7,251 nucleotides of DNA, taken from positions 1 to 7,251 of the forward strand of contig JAFWFB010000188.1 in NCBI GenBank assembly GCA_017512625.1, written 5' to 3'. The position numbers and the translations under genes are program-made. Shown in pieces: positions 1-6,501 of this stretch. The notes below the pieces were generated by a model. That model was given only the letters and a program-made list of their open reading frames with translations. It was not told the DNA's origin and ran no database searches. How positions within the stretch are numbered: the stretch's first letter is position 1; each line of letters starts with the position of its first letter. This stretch comes from Erysipelotrichaceae bacterium (GTDB taxonomy: Bacteria; Bacillota_I; Bacilli_A; Erysipelotrichales; Erysipelotrichaceae).

Positions 1-234
1 GAAGATCATCATGAACATCATCGGTTTGAAGGACTTGAGGATGAAACTCAGTTTGATCTTGGCCATCTTCAAGACGATCAAAAGGATGATGGCCAAAAGG
101 CCATAGCCATACCACGATGCGGGGATAAAGACCGCAATGAGCATGCCTAAAAGGGCCAATAGCTTCGCTCTTGGATCCAGACGATGGATAGGGGAGTCGA
201 TCGGTATGTATTTTCCTAAAACAAGATTGTTCAT
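1..234 (-). CDS. ecfT: Energy-coupling factor transporter transmembrane protein EcfT (N-terminal part, runs off left edge)
   Basis: This is the membrane scaffold of an ECF-type vitamin and micronutrient transporter. It joins the two ATPases EcfA1 and EcfA2 to interchangeable S components. The first 78 residues are in the window; full-length EcfT proteins are about 260 residues, so most of the gene lies outside. The N-terminus (MNNLVLGKYIPIDSPIHRLD, then PRAK) carries the family's typical G-x-Y-x-P-x-x-S-x-x-H-x-L-D-P-R-x-K pattern. Two hydrophobic stretches follow, at about residues 28-38 and 43-54. The ATG start at 234 overlaps the TGA stop of ecfA2 by 4 bases (ATGA), which suggests translational coupling. 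An AGGGAGG sequence lies 13 bases upstream inside ecfA2, a long spacing for a Shine-Dalgarno site. The neighbours and the family pattern make the call secure. Confidence 0.93.
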   Translation of the reverse strand, partial: MNNLVLGKYIPIDSPIHRLDPRAKLLALLGMLIAVFIPASWYGYGLLAIILLIVLKMAKIKLSFILKSFKPMMFMMIF

Positions 235-1079
235 AGTTGTTTCTTGACCTCCCTGGCGATCTTGGCGATGCTCTTCTCGTGCGGATCAAGCTTGAATCCC
301 TTGGCTTCCAAAGCCTTCTTGAAGGCCAGGATCTTAGGCAGTTCGATCTTGTTCTCACGCACGAACTCATCATCGTTGAAGAAGATATCGGTATCGGTAT
401 GAATGACCAGTTCGCCGTTTTTCATCAAAACGACCTGGTCAGCGTAACGGTAAACGATGTCATTGTCATGGGTAATGATAATGATGGTCTTGCCATGCTT
501 TTCTACCAGTTCCTTAAATAAGTCCATCGTTTCCTTGGAACTGGCCGGGTCAAGACCCGCAGTCGGTTCGTCTAAAACGATGATCTTCGGATCGATCGCC
601 AGAATGCCAGCCATGGCAACCTTACGCTTTTGGCCGCCGGAAAGATCGAAAGGACTGCGCTCATAATAGGATGCATCGATGCCTACCAGCTCCAGGGCTT
701 TCTTGGCTCTGATAATGGCTTCATCTTCCGGGACCTGGAAATTTTTCGGTCCAAAAGCTACATCCTTAAGGATGTTCTCTTCAAATAACTGGTATTCACT
801 AAACTGGAAGACCAGTCCGACTTCCTGTCTTAAGGCTTTGAGATTGGTATTCTTCTCACCGCTTTTGACCGTGAAGCCATTGATCTCCAGCTCACCTGAA
901 GTCGGGATCAGCAGGGCATTGAAATGGTTTACCAAAGTGGATTTGCCTGAACCGGTATGTCCGACTAACATCGTCATCTTGTTGTCCAGGATCTCCAGGT
1001 TGATGTTTTTTAAGGCCTCAAACTCATAAGGCATGCCCTGATTGTATACATAGTGCAGGTTTTTTATTTTGATTGACAT
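231..1079 (-). CDS. ecfA2: Energy-coupling factor transporter ATP-binding protein EcfA2
   Basis: This is the second cytoplasmic ATPase of the ECF transporter; it pairs with EcfA1 and drives S-component movement through EcfT. The 282-residue protein has a complete ABC nucleotide-binding domain: Walker A GHTGSGKST at residues 40-48, Q-loop Gln92, signature LSGGQ at 146-150, Walker B ending in Asp170-Glu171, D-loop AGLD at about 174-177, and switch His204. A C-terminal extension of about 60 residues after the domain is usual for EcfA proteins. The ATG at 1079 is preceded by GGAGG with a 4-base spacer, which fixes the start. The gene begins inside the last 16 bases of ecfA1 and ends overlapping ecfT. 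It is called EcfA2 rather than EcfA1 from its second place in the operon and its LDEPTAGLDP Walker B region, in contrast to the LDEATSMLDP of EcfA1. Confidence 0.95.
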   Translation of the reverse strand: MSIKIKNLHYVYNQGMPYEFEALKNINLEILDNKMTMLVGHTGSGKSTLVNHFNALLIPTSGELEINGFTVKSGEKNTNLKALRQEVGLVFQFSEYQLFEENILKDVAFGPKNFQVPEDEAIIRAKKALELVGIDASYYERSPFDLSGGQKRKVAMAGILAIDPKIIVLDEPTAGLDPASSKETMDLFKELVEKHGKTIIIITHDNDIVYRYADQVVLMKNGELVIHTDTDIFFNDDEFVRENKIELPKILAFKKALEAKGFKLDPHEKSIAKIAREVKKQL

Positions 1080-1888
1080 ATTTCCTCCACTAATTCATTG
1101 ATTTCCAGATGATCATGTAATTTGATACCCGCTTTCTCAAATTCCTTCTTAACGAAAATGGTAAACGGGATATCAAGATCGATCTTGCGCAGCTGCTGGT
1201 CATGATCGAATACCTTATAAGGGGTGTCGTTGAGGATGATCTTGCCCTCGGATAAGACGATGACCCGATCCGCGTGCAAGGCCTCTTCGATATCGTGGGT
1301 GATACTGATGATGGTCTTATTGCTTTCTTCATGTAAACGGAAGACCAGATCCTTGATCTCTTTCTTTCCCTGCGGATCAAGCATCGATGTTGCTTCATCC
1401 AAAATGATCAGTTCCGGATTCATGGCTAAAATTCCGGCGATAGCTACTCTTTGTTTCTGTCCGCCGGACAGATTGGAAGGTTCCTTGTCCAGGAATTCGA
1501 GCATGTTTACTTCTTTCGCATACTTAAGGATGATGTCATCCATTTTCTCTGATTCTACTTGCATGTTTTCCAGGCCAAAAACGATATCGTCCTTGACGGT
1601 CGAACCGATAAACTGGTTATCCGGATTCTGGAAAACGATGCCGATCTTCGGTCTGATCTTCTCGATGCTCTCTTCGGTCTGCTCGATTCCGTCGATCACG
1701 ATCGATCCGCTTTCCTTGAGCATCAATCCCGCGATCAGCTTGGCCAGCGTTGATTTGCCTGAGCCGTTATGACCGATGACACAGGTATAAGTGCCCTTTT
1801 CCACCGTAAAGGAAACATGGTCGAGGGCCATCTTTGGTTCGTTTTGGTCATAGCGGTAACAGAGGTCTTTTACTTCTAGGATATTCAT
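1064..1888 (-). CDS. ecfA1: Energy-coupling factor transporter ATP-binding protein EcfA1
   Basis: This is the first ATPase of the ECF module, 274 residues long and close to the usual length. Motifs in order are Walker A GHNGSGKST at residues 39-47, Q-loop Gln87 in the EcfA1-typical FQNPDNQF, signature LSGGQ at 140-144, Walker B ILDE ending at Glu165 and followed by the EcfA1-type ATSMLDP, and switch His198. All catalytic residues are present, so an active ATPase is expected. The ATG at 1888 is the only plausible start: an in-frame TAG lies six codons upstream with no other start codon between. There is no Shine-Dalgarno sequence close to it, and a TATAAT hexamer ends 10 bases before the ATG, so the mRNA may be nearly leaderless. 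In many Firmicutes this gene follows rplQ in the ribosomal protein cluster. Here it starts its own transcript opposite a divergent gene. Confidence 0.95.
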   Translation of the reverse strand: MNILEVKDLCYRYDQNEPKMALDHVSFTVEKGTYTCVIGHNGSGKSTLAKLIAGLMLKESGSIVIDGIEQTEESIEKIRPKIGIVFQNPDNQFIGSTVKDDIVFGLENMQVESEKMDDIILKYAKEVNMLEFLDKEPSNLSGGQKQRVAIAGILAMNPELIILDEATSMLDPQGKKEIKDLVFRLHEESNKTIISITHDIEEALHADRVIVLSEGKIILNDTPYKVFDHDQQLRKIDLDIPFTIFVKKEFEKAGIKLHDHLEINELVEEICQSK

Positions 1889-1925
1889 AACTACACTATT
1901 ATACTATTTTTATCTTTTCCCTGCT
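1889..1925 (-). promoter_or_regulatory. Putative ecfA1 promoter (-10 TATAAT)
   Basis: Read on the minus strand, a perfect TATAAT hexamer lies at 1903-1898. The expected transcription start (about 1891-1892) is only 3-4 bases before the ecfA1 ATG. The hexamer 17 bases upstream is GAGCAG, which is a poor -35 match, so strength or activator dependence cannot be judged. The assignment rests on the consensus -10 in a divergent intergenic region. Confidence 0.5.
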
Positions 1926-1933
1926 CCTGTTAT

Positions 1934-1956
1934 GAAAAAAACGGCTTTCGCCGTTT
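1934..1956 (-). terminator. Rho-independent terminator, orphan, minus-strand orientation
   Basis: On the minus strand a 7-bp stem AAACGGC/GCCGTTT closes a GAAA tetraloop (loop at 1949-1946) and is followed directly by a run of T ending at 1935. This is a textbook intrinsic terminator. It lies upstream of the ecfA1 promoter element, and no minus-strand gene lies between it and the plus-strand gene at 2092, so the transcript it ends is unknown. The motif GAAAAAACG at 1970-1962 could alternatively pair with the CGTTTTTTTC at 1943-1934, competing with the terminator stem. On the plus strand the same stem is followed by TTTACTTTCG and then T6 (1964-1969), so weak activity in that direction is possible. 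Confidence 0.75.
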
Positions 1957-2076
1957 ACTTTCGTTTTTTCAAGGGGATATAGATTTACATCTACGAGTAT
2001 ATATTATTAATTAATTGTCGTTAGAATACGGATAATTTATGGAAAATTATGTGATTAATTCATTTATTTGTGATAA

Positions 2077-2092
2077 TGCTATACTTAAAACG
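2077..2092 (+). promoter_or_regulatory. Extended -10 promoter of the metallophosphoesterase-like gene
   Basis: The sequence TG-C-TATACT at 2077-2085 is an extended -10 element. Its hexamer ends 7 bases before position 2092, which would put the transcription start at or within two bases of the GTG start codon. The matching -35 position (about 2057-2062, AATTCA) is weak, as is common for extended -10 promoters. The surrounding 1975-2091 region is very AT-rich. Confidence 0.6.
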
Positions 2093-2940
2093 TGAAAAAG
2101 AAACATTGGATCATCATTTTCGGCGCTTTGGCTTTGCTTATTGCCTTCGTCTTCATAGACAGCAAATATATCCGTACCAGCCGTATCGTCTTGCGCAAGG
2201 AAACGATCAGGGACCAGCGGGTACCGGAAAGCTTCGATGGTAAATTACTGCTATATTTCAACGATCTGGACTACAACGACATCGTTGATGAGGATTATCT
2301 CAATAAAGTAGTAAACATGATTAATACCGTCTATCCGGATATCGTCGTCTTCGGCGGTGATCTGATCGATACCAATGGCAATGACTTCTATGATGAAAAT
2401 GTCAATGCGATCCTGATCGAGGCCTTAAACCGGATCGAAGCGCCACTGGGAAAATTCGCGGTAATGGGTGACATCGATCTGGAAAGCAACCAGACTACCA
2501 CCATTATCGAGAATATCTACCGCAAAAGTGGCTTTGAACTACTAAGAAATGACCACACCCAGATCAGGGTCAACAATGACGACTATATCAATCTCATTGG
2601 CATCGACCCATTAGTCAATGGCAATCCGGATCTGGAAAGCAGTTTCTACAATCTCAAACCTAATTCCTATAACCTGGTCATCTGTCATACACCGGATATC
2701 GCTGATTCCCTCGCAGAAAGCGATCTGGCCATGATCCTTTCCGGTCATAGCCACAACAACCAGACTTCACTACCACTGATCGGGCCGCTAAGCCGCAGCG
2801 AAGGTGCCCTTAAATATCACCATGGAAGATACAAGATCGGAAGCATCACCCTGGATGTCAGCGACGGGGTCGGAATGAGCGGCGAAAAGATCAGGCTATT
2901 CTCCGATAACGAGATCGTCGTCTATAAATTCGTAAAATAA
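2092..2940 (+). CDS. Membrane-anchored metallophosphoesterase-like protein with altered active-site motifs
   Basis: This 282-residue protein belongs to the calcineurin-like phosphoesterase superfamily, in the YkuE/YaeI-like style. It opens with KKK and one hydrophobic segment (about residues 6-22), a signal anchor that would place the domain outside the membrane. Recognisable motifs are D58-L-D60 (usually DxH), GGDLID at 88-93, GDID at 126-129 (usually GNHD or GNHE), CHTPD around His199, and SGHSH at 217-221. The motif I histidine is Asp, and the motif III Asn-His pair is Asp-Ile, so one metal site is changed and the usual catalytic histidine is missing. The GTG at 2092 is the only possible start that keeps the membrane segment, because an in-frame TAA lies at 2086-2088. 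No Shine-Dalgarno sequence fits. The substrate is unknown; the family fold is fairly sure, but enzymatic activity is not. Confidence 0.8.
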   Translation: MKKKHWIIIFGALALLIAFVFIDSKYIRTSRIVLRKETIRDQRVPESFDGKLLLYFNDLDYNDIVDEDYLNKVVNMINTVYPDIVVFGGDLIDTNGNDFYDENVNAILIEALNRIEAPLGKFAVMGDIDLESNQTTTIIENIYRKSGFELLRNDHTQIRVNNDDYINLIGIDPLVNGNPDLESSFYNLKPNSYNLVICHTPDIADSLAESDLAMILSGHSHNNQTSLPLIGPLSRSEGALKYHHGRYKIGSITLDVSDGVGMSGEKIRLFSDNEIVVYKFVK

Positions 2941-2962
2941 AAGGAAGCTTAAGCTTCCTTTT
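2939..2962. terminator. Bidirectional intrinsic terminator between converging genes
   Basis: A perfect 24-base palindrome, centred between 2950 and 2951, folds into a 10-bp stem (AAAAGGAAGC/GCTTCCTTTT) with a TTAA loop. On the plus strand it ends in T5 (2959-2963) just after the phosphoesterase TAA. On the minus strand it ends in TTTTATTTT after the aminopeptidase. It overlaps the stop codons of both genes, and one arm encodes the aminopeptidase's last residues Lys-Lys-Glu-Ala. Confidence 0.85.
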
Positions 2963-4190
2963 TCATAAATGCTTCGATATCTTCGATCTCCTTGATGATG
3001 TCCTTGGAGAGGTTTTCACATCCATCGGCGGTGATAAGCAGGTCATCTTCGATACGGATACCGATTCCCTCTTCTTCGATATAGAGGCCCGGTTCGTTGG
3101 AGATGACCATTCCTTCCTTAAGGACCGTCTCAGTCCTGTCGAAGGTATCATGGGTATCCAGACCGATCTCATGGGAGATGTTGTGATAATAATAATGATT
3201 TACCGGTTCATGTAAGCCGATAAGCGGTAAGGCCTGCTCATAGTATCTGACTACCATGTTTTGCAGATCACGGATGGTAAGACCCGGCTTAGCGATCCTT
3301 TCAACCAGCTTCTGGGCATTCAGGACAACACGGTAGATCTCTTTCTGACGCTCAGTAAACTTGCCACTTACCGGGAAGGTACGGCTGATATCAGCCTTGT
3401 ATTCATCCTTTTGGGCACCAAGGTCGACCAGTACCAGATCGCCGTCTTTTACCGGCTGGTTGTTGGTTCCATAGTGCAAGATGGTAGCTCTAGGACCGGA
3501 TGCACAGATCGTACCGAAAGCGGTGGTTGCCAGATGACGGGAGAGATTCAGGTTGAAGATTCCTTCAAGCAGTTTCTCATTCATGCCATCGGTTACATTG
3601 GCCATCATGGCCTTGATGCCGGTATCGGTAATGGCGATCGCAGTCCTGATCTTGGCGATCTCATCCTCGTCCTTGATCTGTCTTAAGGTCTTAAAGATCG
3701 GATAGGCATCCTTGATGCTAACATTCAAGTATTTATCCCTGATCTCCTTAGCAAATTTCATGCCCAGGGTATCGTCCTGCTCCGGATTGAAGCGGTAGAT
3801 ATCAACATAAAGATTCAAGGCACTGCTTCCTCTTACCCGGCCAAAGAAGTTCTGGAAATCATCCCTTAAGTTTGCTACATCAGCGATCGTTTCAATGCCG
3901 CTGATCTCGGTAGCTTCCTGTTCACGGATCCTGCCACCGACCCACTTGGCCAATACTTCATCGTAAGGAAGGATAAACAGCTTTTCTCCTACCTTGCCTT
4001 CGATCTTGGAGATCTGCAATACCAGACCCAGCTGTTTGATGCCGGTAAGGTAGAAAAAATTGCGATCAACGAATCCCGGATAGGATTCATCATATGAGCG
4101 CATGATCGATTTTCCGCTGAAGACATATAACAGACTGTTGTCTTCCATCATTTCAGCTACTTTTTTTCTTCTTTCACTGTAATAATTCAT
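2949..4190 (-). CDS. pepP: Xaa-Pro aminopeptidase (M24B family)
   Basis: This is a dinuclear metal (typically manganese) cytoplasmic peptidase that removes an N-terminal residue preceding proline. It has 413 residues, a usual length. The N-terminal creatinase/prolidase-like domain spans about residues 1-165, and the C-terminal pita-bread catalytic domain about 170-405. The five expected metal ligands are present: Asp256 (VDLGA), Asp267 (ADISRTF), His340 (HNISHEIGLDTHD), Glu366 (SNEPGLY) and Glu381 (IRIEDD). His239 (ILHYG) and His347 match the substrate-site histidines. AGGAGG with a 4-base spacer precedes the ATG at 4190 and overlaps the thiI stop codon, so the gene is last in the ezrA-thiI operon. 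The exact name (pepP or a prolidase-like relative) is less sure than the M24B family; the RSYDESYPGFVDRNFFYLTG segment favours aminopeptidase P. Confidence 0.92.
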   Translation of the reverse strand: MNYYSERRKKVAEMMEDNSLLYVFSGKSIMRSYDESYPGFVDRNFFYLTGIKQLGLVLQISKIEGKVGEKLFILPYDEVLAKWVGGRIREQEATEISGIETIADVANLRDDFQNFFGRVRGSSALNLYVDIYRFNPEQDDTLGMKFAKEIRDKYLNVSIKDAYPIFKTLRQIKDEDEIAKIRTAIAITDTGIKAMMANVTDGMNEKLLEGIFNLNLSRHLATTAFGTICASGPRATILHYGTNNQPVKDGDLVLVDLGAQKDEYKADISRTFPVSGKFTERQKEIYRVVLNAQKLVERIAKPGLTIRDLQNMVVRYYEQALPLIGLHEPVNHYYYHNISHEIGLDTHDTFDRTETVLKEGMVISNEPGLYIEEEGIGIRIEDDLLITADGCENLSKDIIKEIEDIEAFMKKEA

Positions 4191-4201
4191 AAGTCCTCCT
4201 A
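4191..4201 (-). promoter_or_regulatory. Strong Shine-Dalgarno site overlapping the thiI stop
   Basis: On the minus strand the sequence TAGGAGGACTT leads into the aminopeptidase ATG at 4190. The thiI TAG shares its last two bases with a perfect AGGAGG (4200-4195). Ribosomes finishing thiI would therefore sit on the start region of the next gene. This fixes the aminopeptidase start and contrasts with the Shine-Dalgarno-free starts at 1888 and 2092. Confidence 0.85.
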
Positions 4202-5386
4202 AAAAATATCACTATCCATATTATACTCTTGATCGATCTTGACGACCTGCTGATGATCGATGCATTGATCGATCAGGCTCCCGTAATCAAAACGGCTTTC
4301 ATAGTAAGCGCATTTTTCCGGCTTCGGTCTGGTCGTCGGCGATTTCGGTTCGAAGATCGTGCAGCAATCCTCATATGGCAGGATGCTTGTCTCATAGGTA
4401 TCAAGCTTGACTGCCATGTCGATGATCTCCTGCTTGTCAAACATCACTAACGGACGATAGACGACCCGGTCCGTAACATTGGATATGACATAGGCACTCT
4501 CAATGGTCTGGGATGCGACCTGACCGACTGACTCACCATTGGAAATGGCCAGTATCTTACGGTCTTTAGCGATCTTATCAGCGATCCGATACATCATCCT
4601 GCGCATGATCGTGATCGCATAGGATTCATCGCAGTGTTCATAGATCGCCAGTTGTAGATCGGTAAACGGAATTACATGGACATAGATCTCGCCCTGATAG
4701 GCACATAGTTTCCTTACCAGGGTATATACCTTATTCAGAGCCTGAAGGGAAGTATAAGGGCTGGATTCGAAATGGATGCACTCGATCCTGATGCCTCTTT
4801 TCATGGTCAGGTAGGCAGCGACCGGTGAATCGATGCCGCCGGAGATCATCATCAAAGCCTTGCCATTGACACCGACCGGATAACCACCGGCTCCGTGTAT
4901 CTTATTGGAACTAAGATAAGCTTCATCTCTTCGGATATCGATGCTAAGCAGGCAATCAGGGTCATGAACATCGACCTTGATGTCCCGATTTCCCAGGATG
5001 TATCCCGCAACGTGCCGGTTAACTTCGTCACTGATCATCGGATAATTCTTATCCTGACGCTTGGTCTTGACCTTAAAGGTCTTATAATCGCCATCATCGA
5101 TGATCTCTAAGGCTGCAGCCTTAAGACTGTCCAGATCGGTCGAGGTCTTAAGCGCCAGGGAATAGGATGAAAGACCGAAGATCTTGCTGATGCCATCGGC
5201 TACAGCTTTTGGATCTTCATCATTTAAGGCAATAAACATCCGGTCATGCTGCCGGTCATATTCAAGTGAAGGAAAATGACTCAGGCTCTTTTTGAGGTTG
5301 GTCAAAAGCATGGAGGTAAACTCCTTGCGGTTTTTTCCTTTGGTTGTCAGTTCGCCATAGCGAATAATGATATGCGTATATTTCAT
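4199..5386 (-). CDS. thiI: tRNA 4-thiouridine synthase ThiI (short form, no rhodanese domain)
   Basis: ThiI adenylates uridine 8 of tRNA and inserts sulfur to make 4-thiouridine; in some species it also serves thiamine thiazole synthesis. This 395-residue protein shows an N-terminal ferredoxin-like segment beginning MKYTHIIIRYGELTTKGKNR, a THUMP RNA-binding domain (about residues 60-165), and a PP-loop ATP pyrophosphatase domain with SGGIDS at 182-187. The Cys341-Cys342 pair (PYEDCCTIF) is where the catalytic cysteine of E. coli ThiI would align. The rhodanese domain of the enterobacterial enzyme is absent, as is usual in Firmicutes, where a neighbouring dedicated cysteine desulfurase delivers sulfur. 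That partner lies immediately upstream, and its TGA stop overlaps the thiI ATG by 4 bases (ATGA) with no good Shine-Dalgarno site, so translation is probably coupled. Confidence 0.95.
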   Translation of the reverse strand: MKYTHIIIRYGELTTKGKNRKEFTSMLLTNLKKSLSHFPSLEYDRQHDRMFIALNDEDPKAVADGISKIFGLSSYSLALKTSTDLDSLKAAALEIIDDGDYKTFKVKTKRQDKNYPMISDEVNRHVAGYILGNRDIKVDVHDPDCLLSIDIRRDEAYLSSNKIHGAGGYPVGVNGKALMMISGGIDSPVAAYLTMKRGIRIECIHFESSPYTSLQALNKVYTLVRKLCAYQGEIYVHVIPFTDLQLAIYEHCDESYAITIMRRMMYRIADKIAKDRKILAISNGESVGQVASQTIESAYVISNVTDRVVYRPLVMFDKQEIIDMAVKLDTYETSILPYEDCCTIFEPKSPTTRPKPEKCAYYESRFDYGSLIDQCIDHQQVVKIDQEYNMDSDIF

Positions 5387-6501
5387 CGGTATTTTATGAT
5401 ACTCTCTTTCATTGTCTTAAGCAGGTAGTCGATCTCTTCCTTAGTGTTGTTATAATCCAGCGAGATCCTGATCGCATGCTCAGCCGGATAATTCATGGCC
5501 AGGGCCGTATAGGAAGGTTCCTCACTGTGGGTACCGCAGGTCGAACGGCTCGATAACTCGATCCCGGCCTTATCCAGCGTATTCATCATTACCTCACTGG
5601 TAAGTGGGGTAATGACCGTTATCAGGTTAGGGATATGATCCTTCGGTGAAACGATAGTGACATCTTCGATATCCTTTAATCCGTTTTCCAGATATCCCAT
5701 CATATCGGTCAGATCCTGGTGATGTTTCTTATTGTTTTCCAGTTCCAGTCTGATCGTCTTAGCCAGGACGATATCGACCGGTGCATTGGATGTGCCGCCT
5801 CTTCTTCCGGCTTCCTGTTGTCCCGCAATGATCAGCGGTTCAAAAGGGATGTGATGTCTTAGATAAAGCAGGCCGCTTCCCTTAAGACCATGGATCTTAT
5901 GAGCGGAACAGCTGAAGCTGTCTAGATAGCGGGTATTTAGAGGAAGCTTGCAAAAGCCCTGGGTGATATCGCTATGGGTATGGGCCTTGGAGTTTTCCTT
6001 GACGGCCTTCATGATACCTTCAATATCATTGACGGCACCCATCTCATTGTTTACCTGCATGATGCTTACCAGCAAGGTATCTTCCCTTAGGGCCTTTAGC
6101 ACATCATCGATGGCTATGCATCCGTCCTTGCCCGGTTTAAGATAAGTGACTTCATAGCCAAAGACTCTTTCCATCTGTTTCATGCAGGAAAGGATGGAAC
6201 TGTGTTCATAAGCTGAAGTTATAAGATGCTTCCTGCTTCCATCAGCAAACGCCAGTCCCTTGATTACCGCATTATTGGATTCGCTGGCACCGCTGGTAAA
6301 GATCAGATCAGATGCATCCACACCAAGCAATGAAGCGATGCTCTTGCGGGCTTTTTCCAATAATAAATACAAATCGACGCCTTCGGAATATAAGGCATCG
6401 CTGTTGACATAGTATTTATTGAGCAGATCATTGTAAGTCTTCAGTACCTCCGGATGAGGTCTGGTACTGGAGACATGATCGAAATAGATCCTATCAGACA
6501 T
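5383..6501 (-). CDS. Cysteine desulfurase (NifS/IscS family, NifZ-like partner of ThiI)
   Basis: This is a PLP-dependent class V aminotransferase-fold enzyme that takes sulfur from cysteine as a protein-bound persulfide. The 372-residue length fits the family. Visible residues are the PLP lysine Lys202 (SAHKIHGLKGSG), His100 stacking on PLP (YEHSSIL), Asn151/Asn152 (VNNEMG), Asp178 and Gln181 (SDITQGF), RGGTSN at 234-239, and the persulfide cysteine Cys322 (STCGTHS). The N-terminal motif, commonly DNAATT or DNSATT, is DHVSST here. Its place between ezrA and thiI matches the arrangement known from Bacillus, where NifZ supplies ThiI, so delivery to tRNA thiolation is the likely role. Delivery to Fe-S assembly cannot be excluded. 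The ATG at 6501 lies 8 bases inside the end of ezrA, preceded by a weak purine-rich AAGAGAAG. Confidence 0.93.
   Translation of the reverse strand: MSDRIYFDHVSSTRPHPEVLKTYNDLLNKYYVNSDALYSEGVDLYLLLEKARKSIASLLGVDASDLIFTSGASESNNAVIKGLAFADGSRKHLITSAYEHSSILSCMKQMERVFGYEVTYLKPGKDGCIAIDDVLKALREDTLLVSIMQVNNEMGAVNDIEGIMKAVKENSKAHTHSDITQGFCKLPLNTRYLDSFSCSAHKIHGLKGSGLLYLRHHIPFEPLIIAGQQEAGRRGGTSNAPVDIVLAKTIRLELENNKKHHQDLTDMMGYLENGLKDIEDVTIVSPKDHIPNLITVITPLTSEVMMNTLDKAGIELSSRSTCGTHSEEPSYTALAMNYPAEHAIRISLDYNNTKEEIDYLLKTMKESIIKYR

Noticed and set aside
237..1772. Open frames on the plus strand opposite ecfA2 and ecfA1
   Set aside because: They lie antisense to two full-length genes with all ABC motifs intact, lack ribosome binding sites and resemble no protein I recognise; they are shadows of the coding bias.
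1889..1960. Riboswitch upstream of the vitamin transporter genes
   Set aside because: The distance from the likely transcription start to ecfA1 is only a few bases, and no known aptamer pattern is visible; core ECF genes usually lack riboswitches, which sit before S-component genes.
1985..1990. Minimal ATG-TAA start-stop unit on the minus strand just upstream of the orphan terminator
   Set aside because: Six bases in AT-rich DNA are expected by chance, and no ribosome binding site accompanies it.
2032..2050. Inverted repeat ATAATTT/AAATTAT in the divergent intergenic region as an operator
   Set aside because: It is a 7-bp arm made only of A and T in a very AT-rich stretch, so chance is a sufficient explanation.
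3261..3686. Plus-strand frame of 141 codons opposite the aminopeptidase gene
   Set aside because: It is antisense to the catalytic domain of the aminopeptidase, with no promoter or Shine-Dalgarno site seen, and its composition mirrors the opposite strand.
4199..5386. Truncated ThiI because the rhodanese domain is missing
   Set aside because: About 400 residues without rhodanese is the normal Firmicutes form, with the neighbouring desulfurase replacing that domain.
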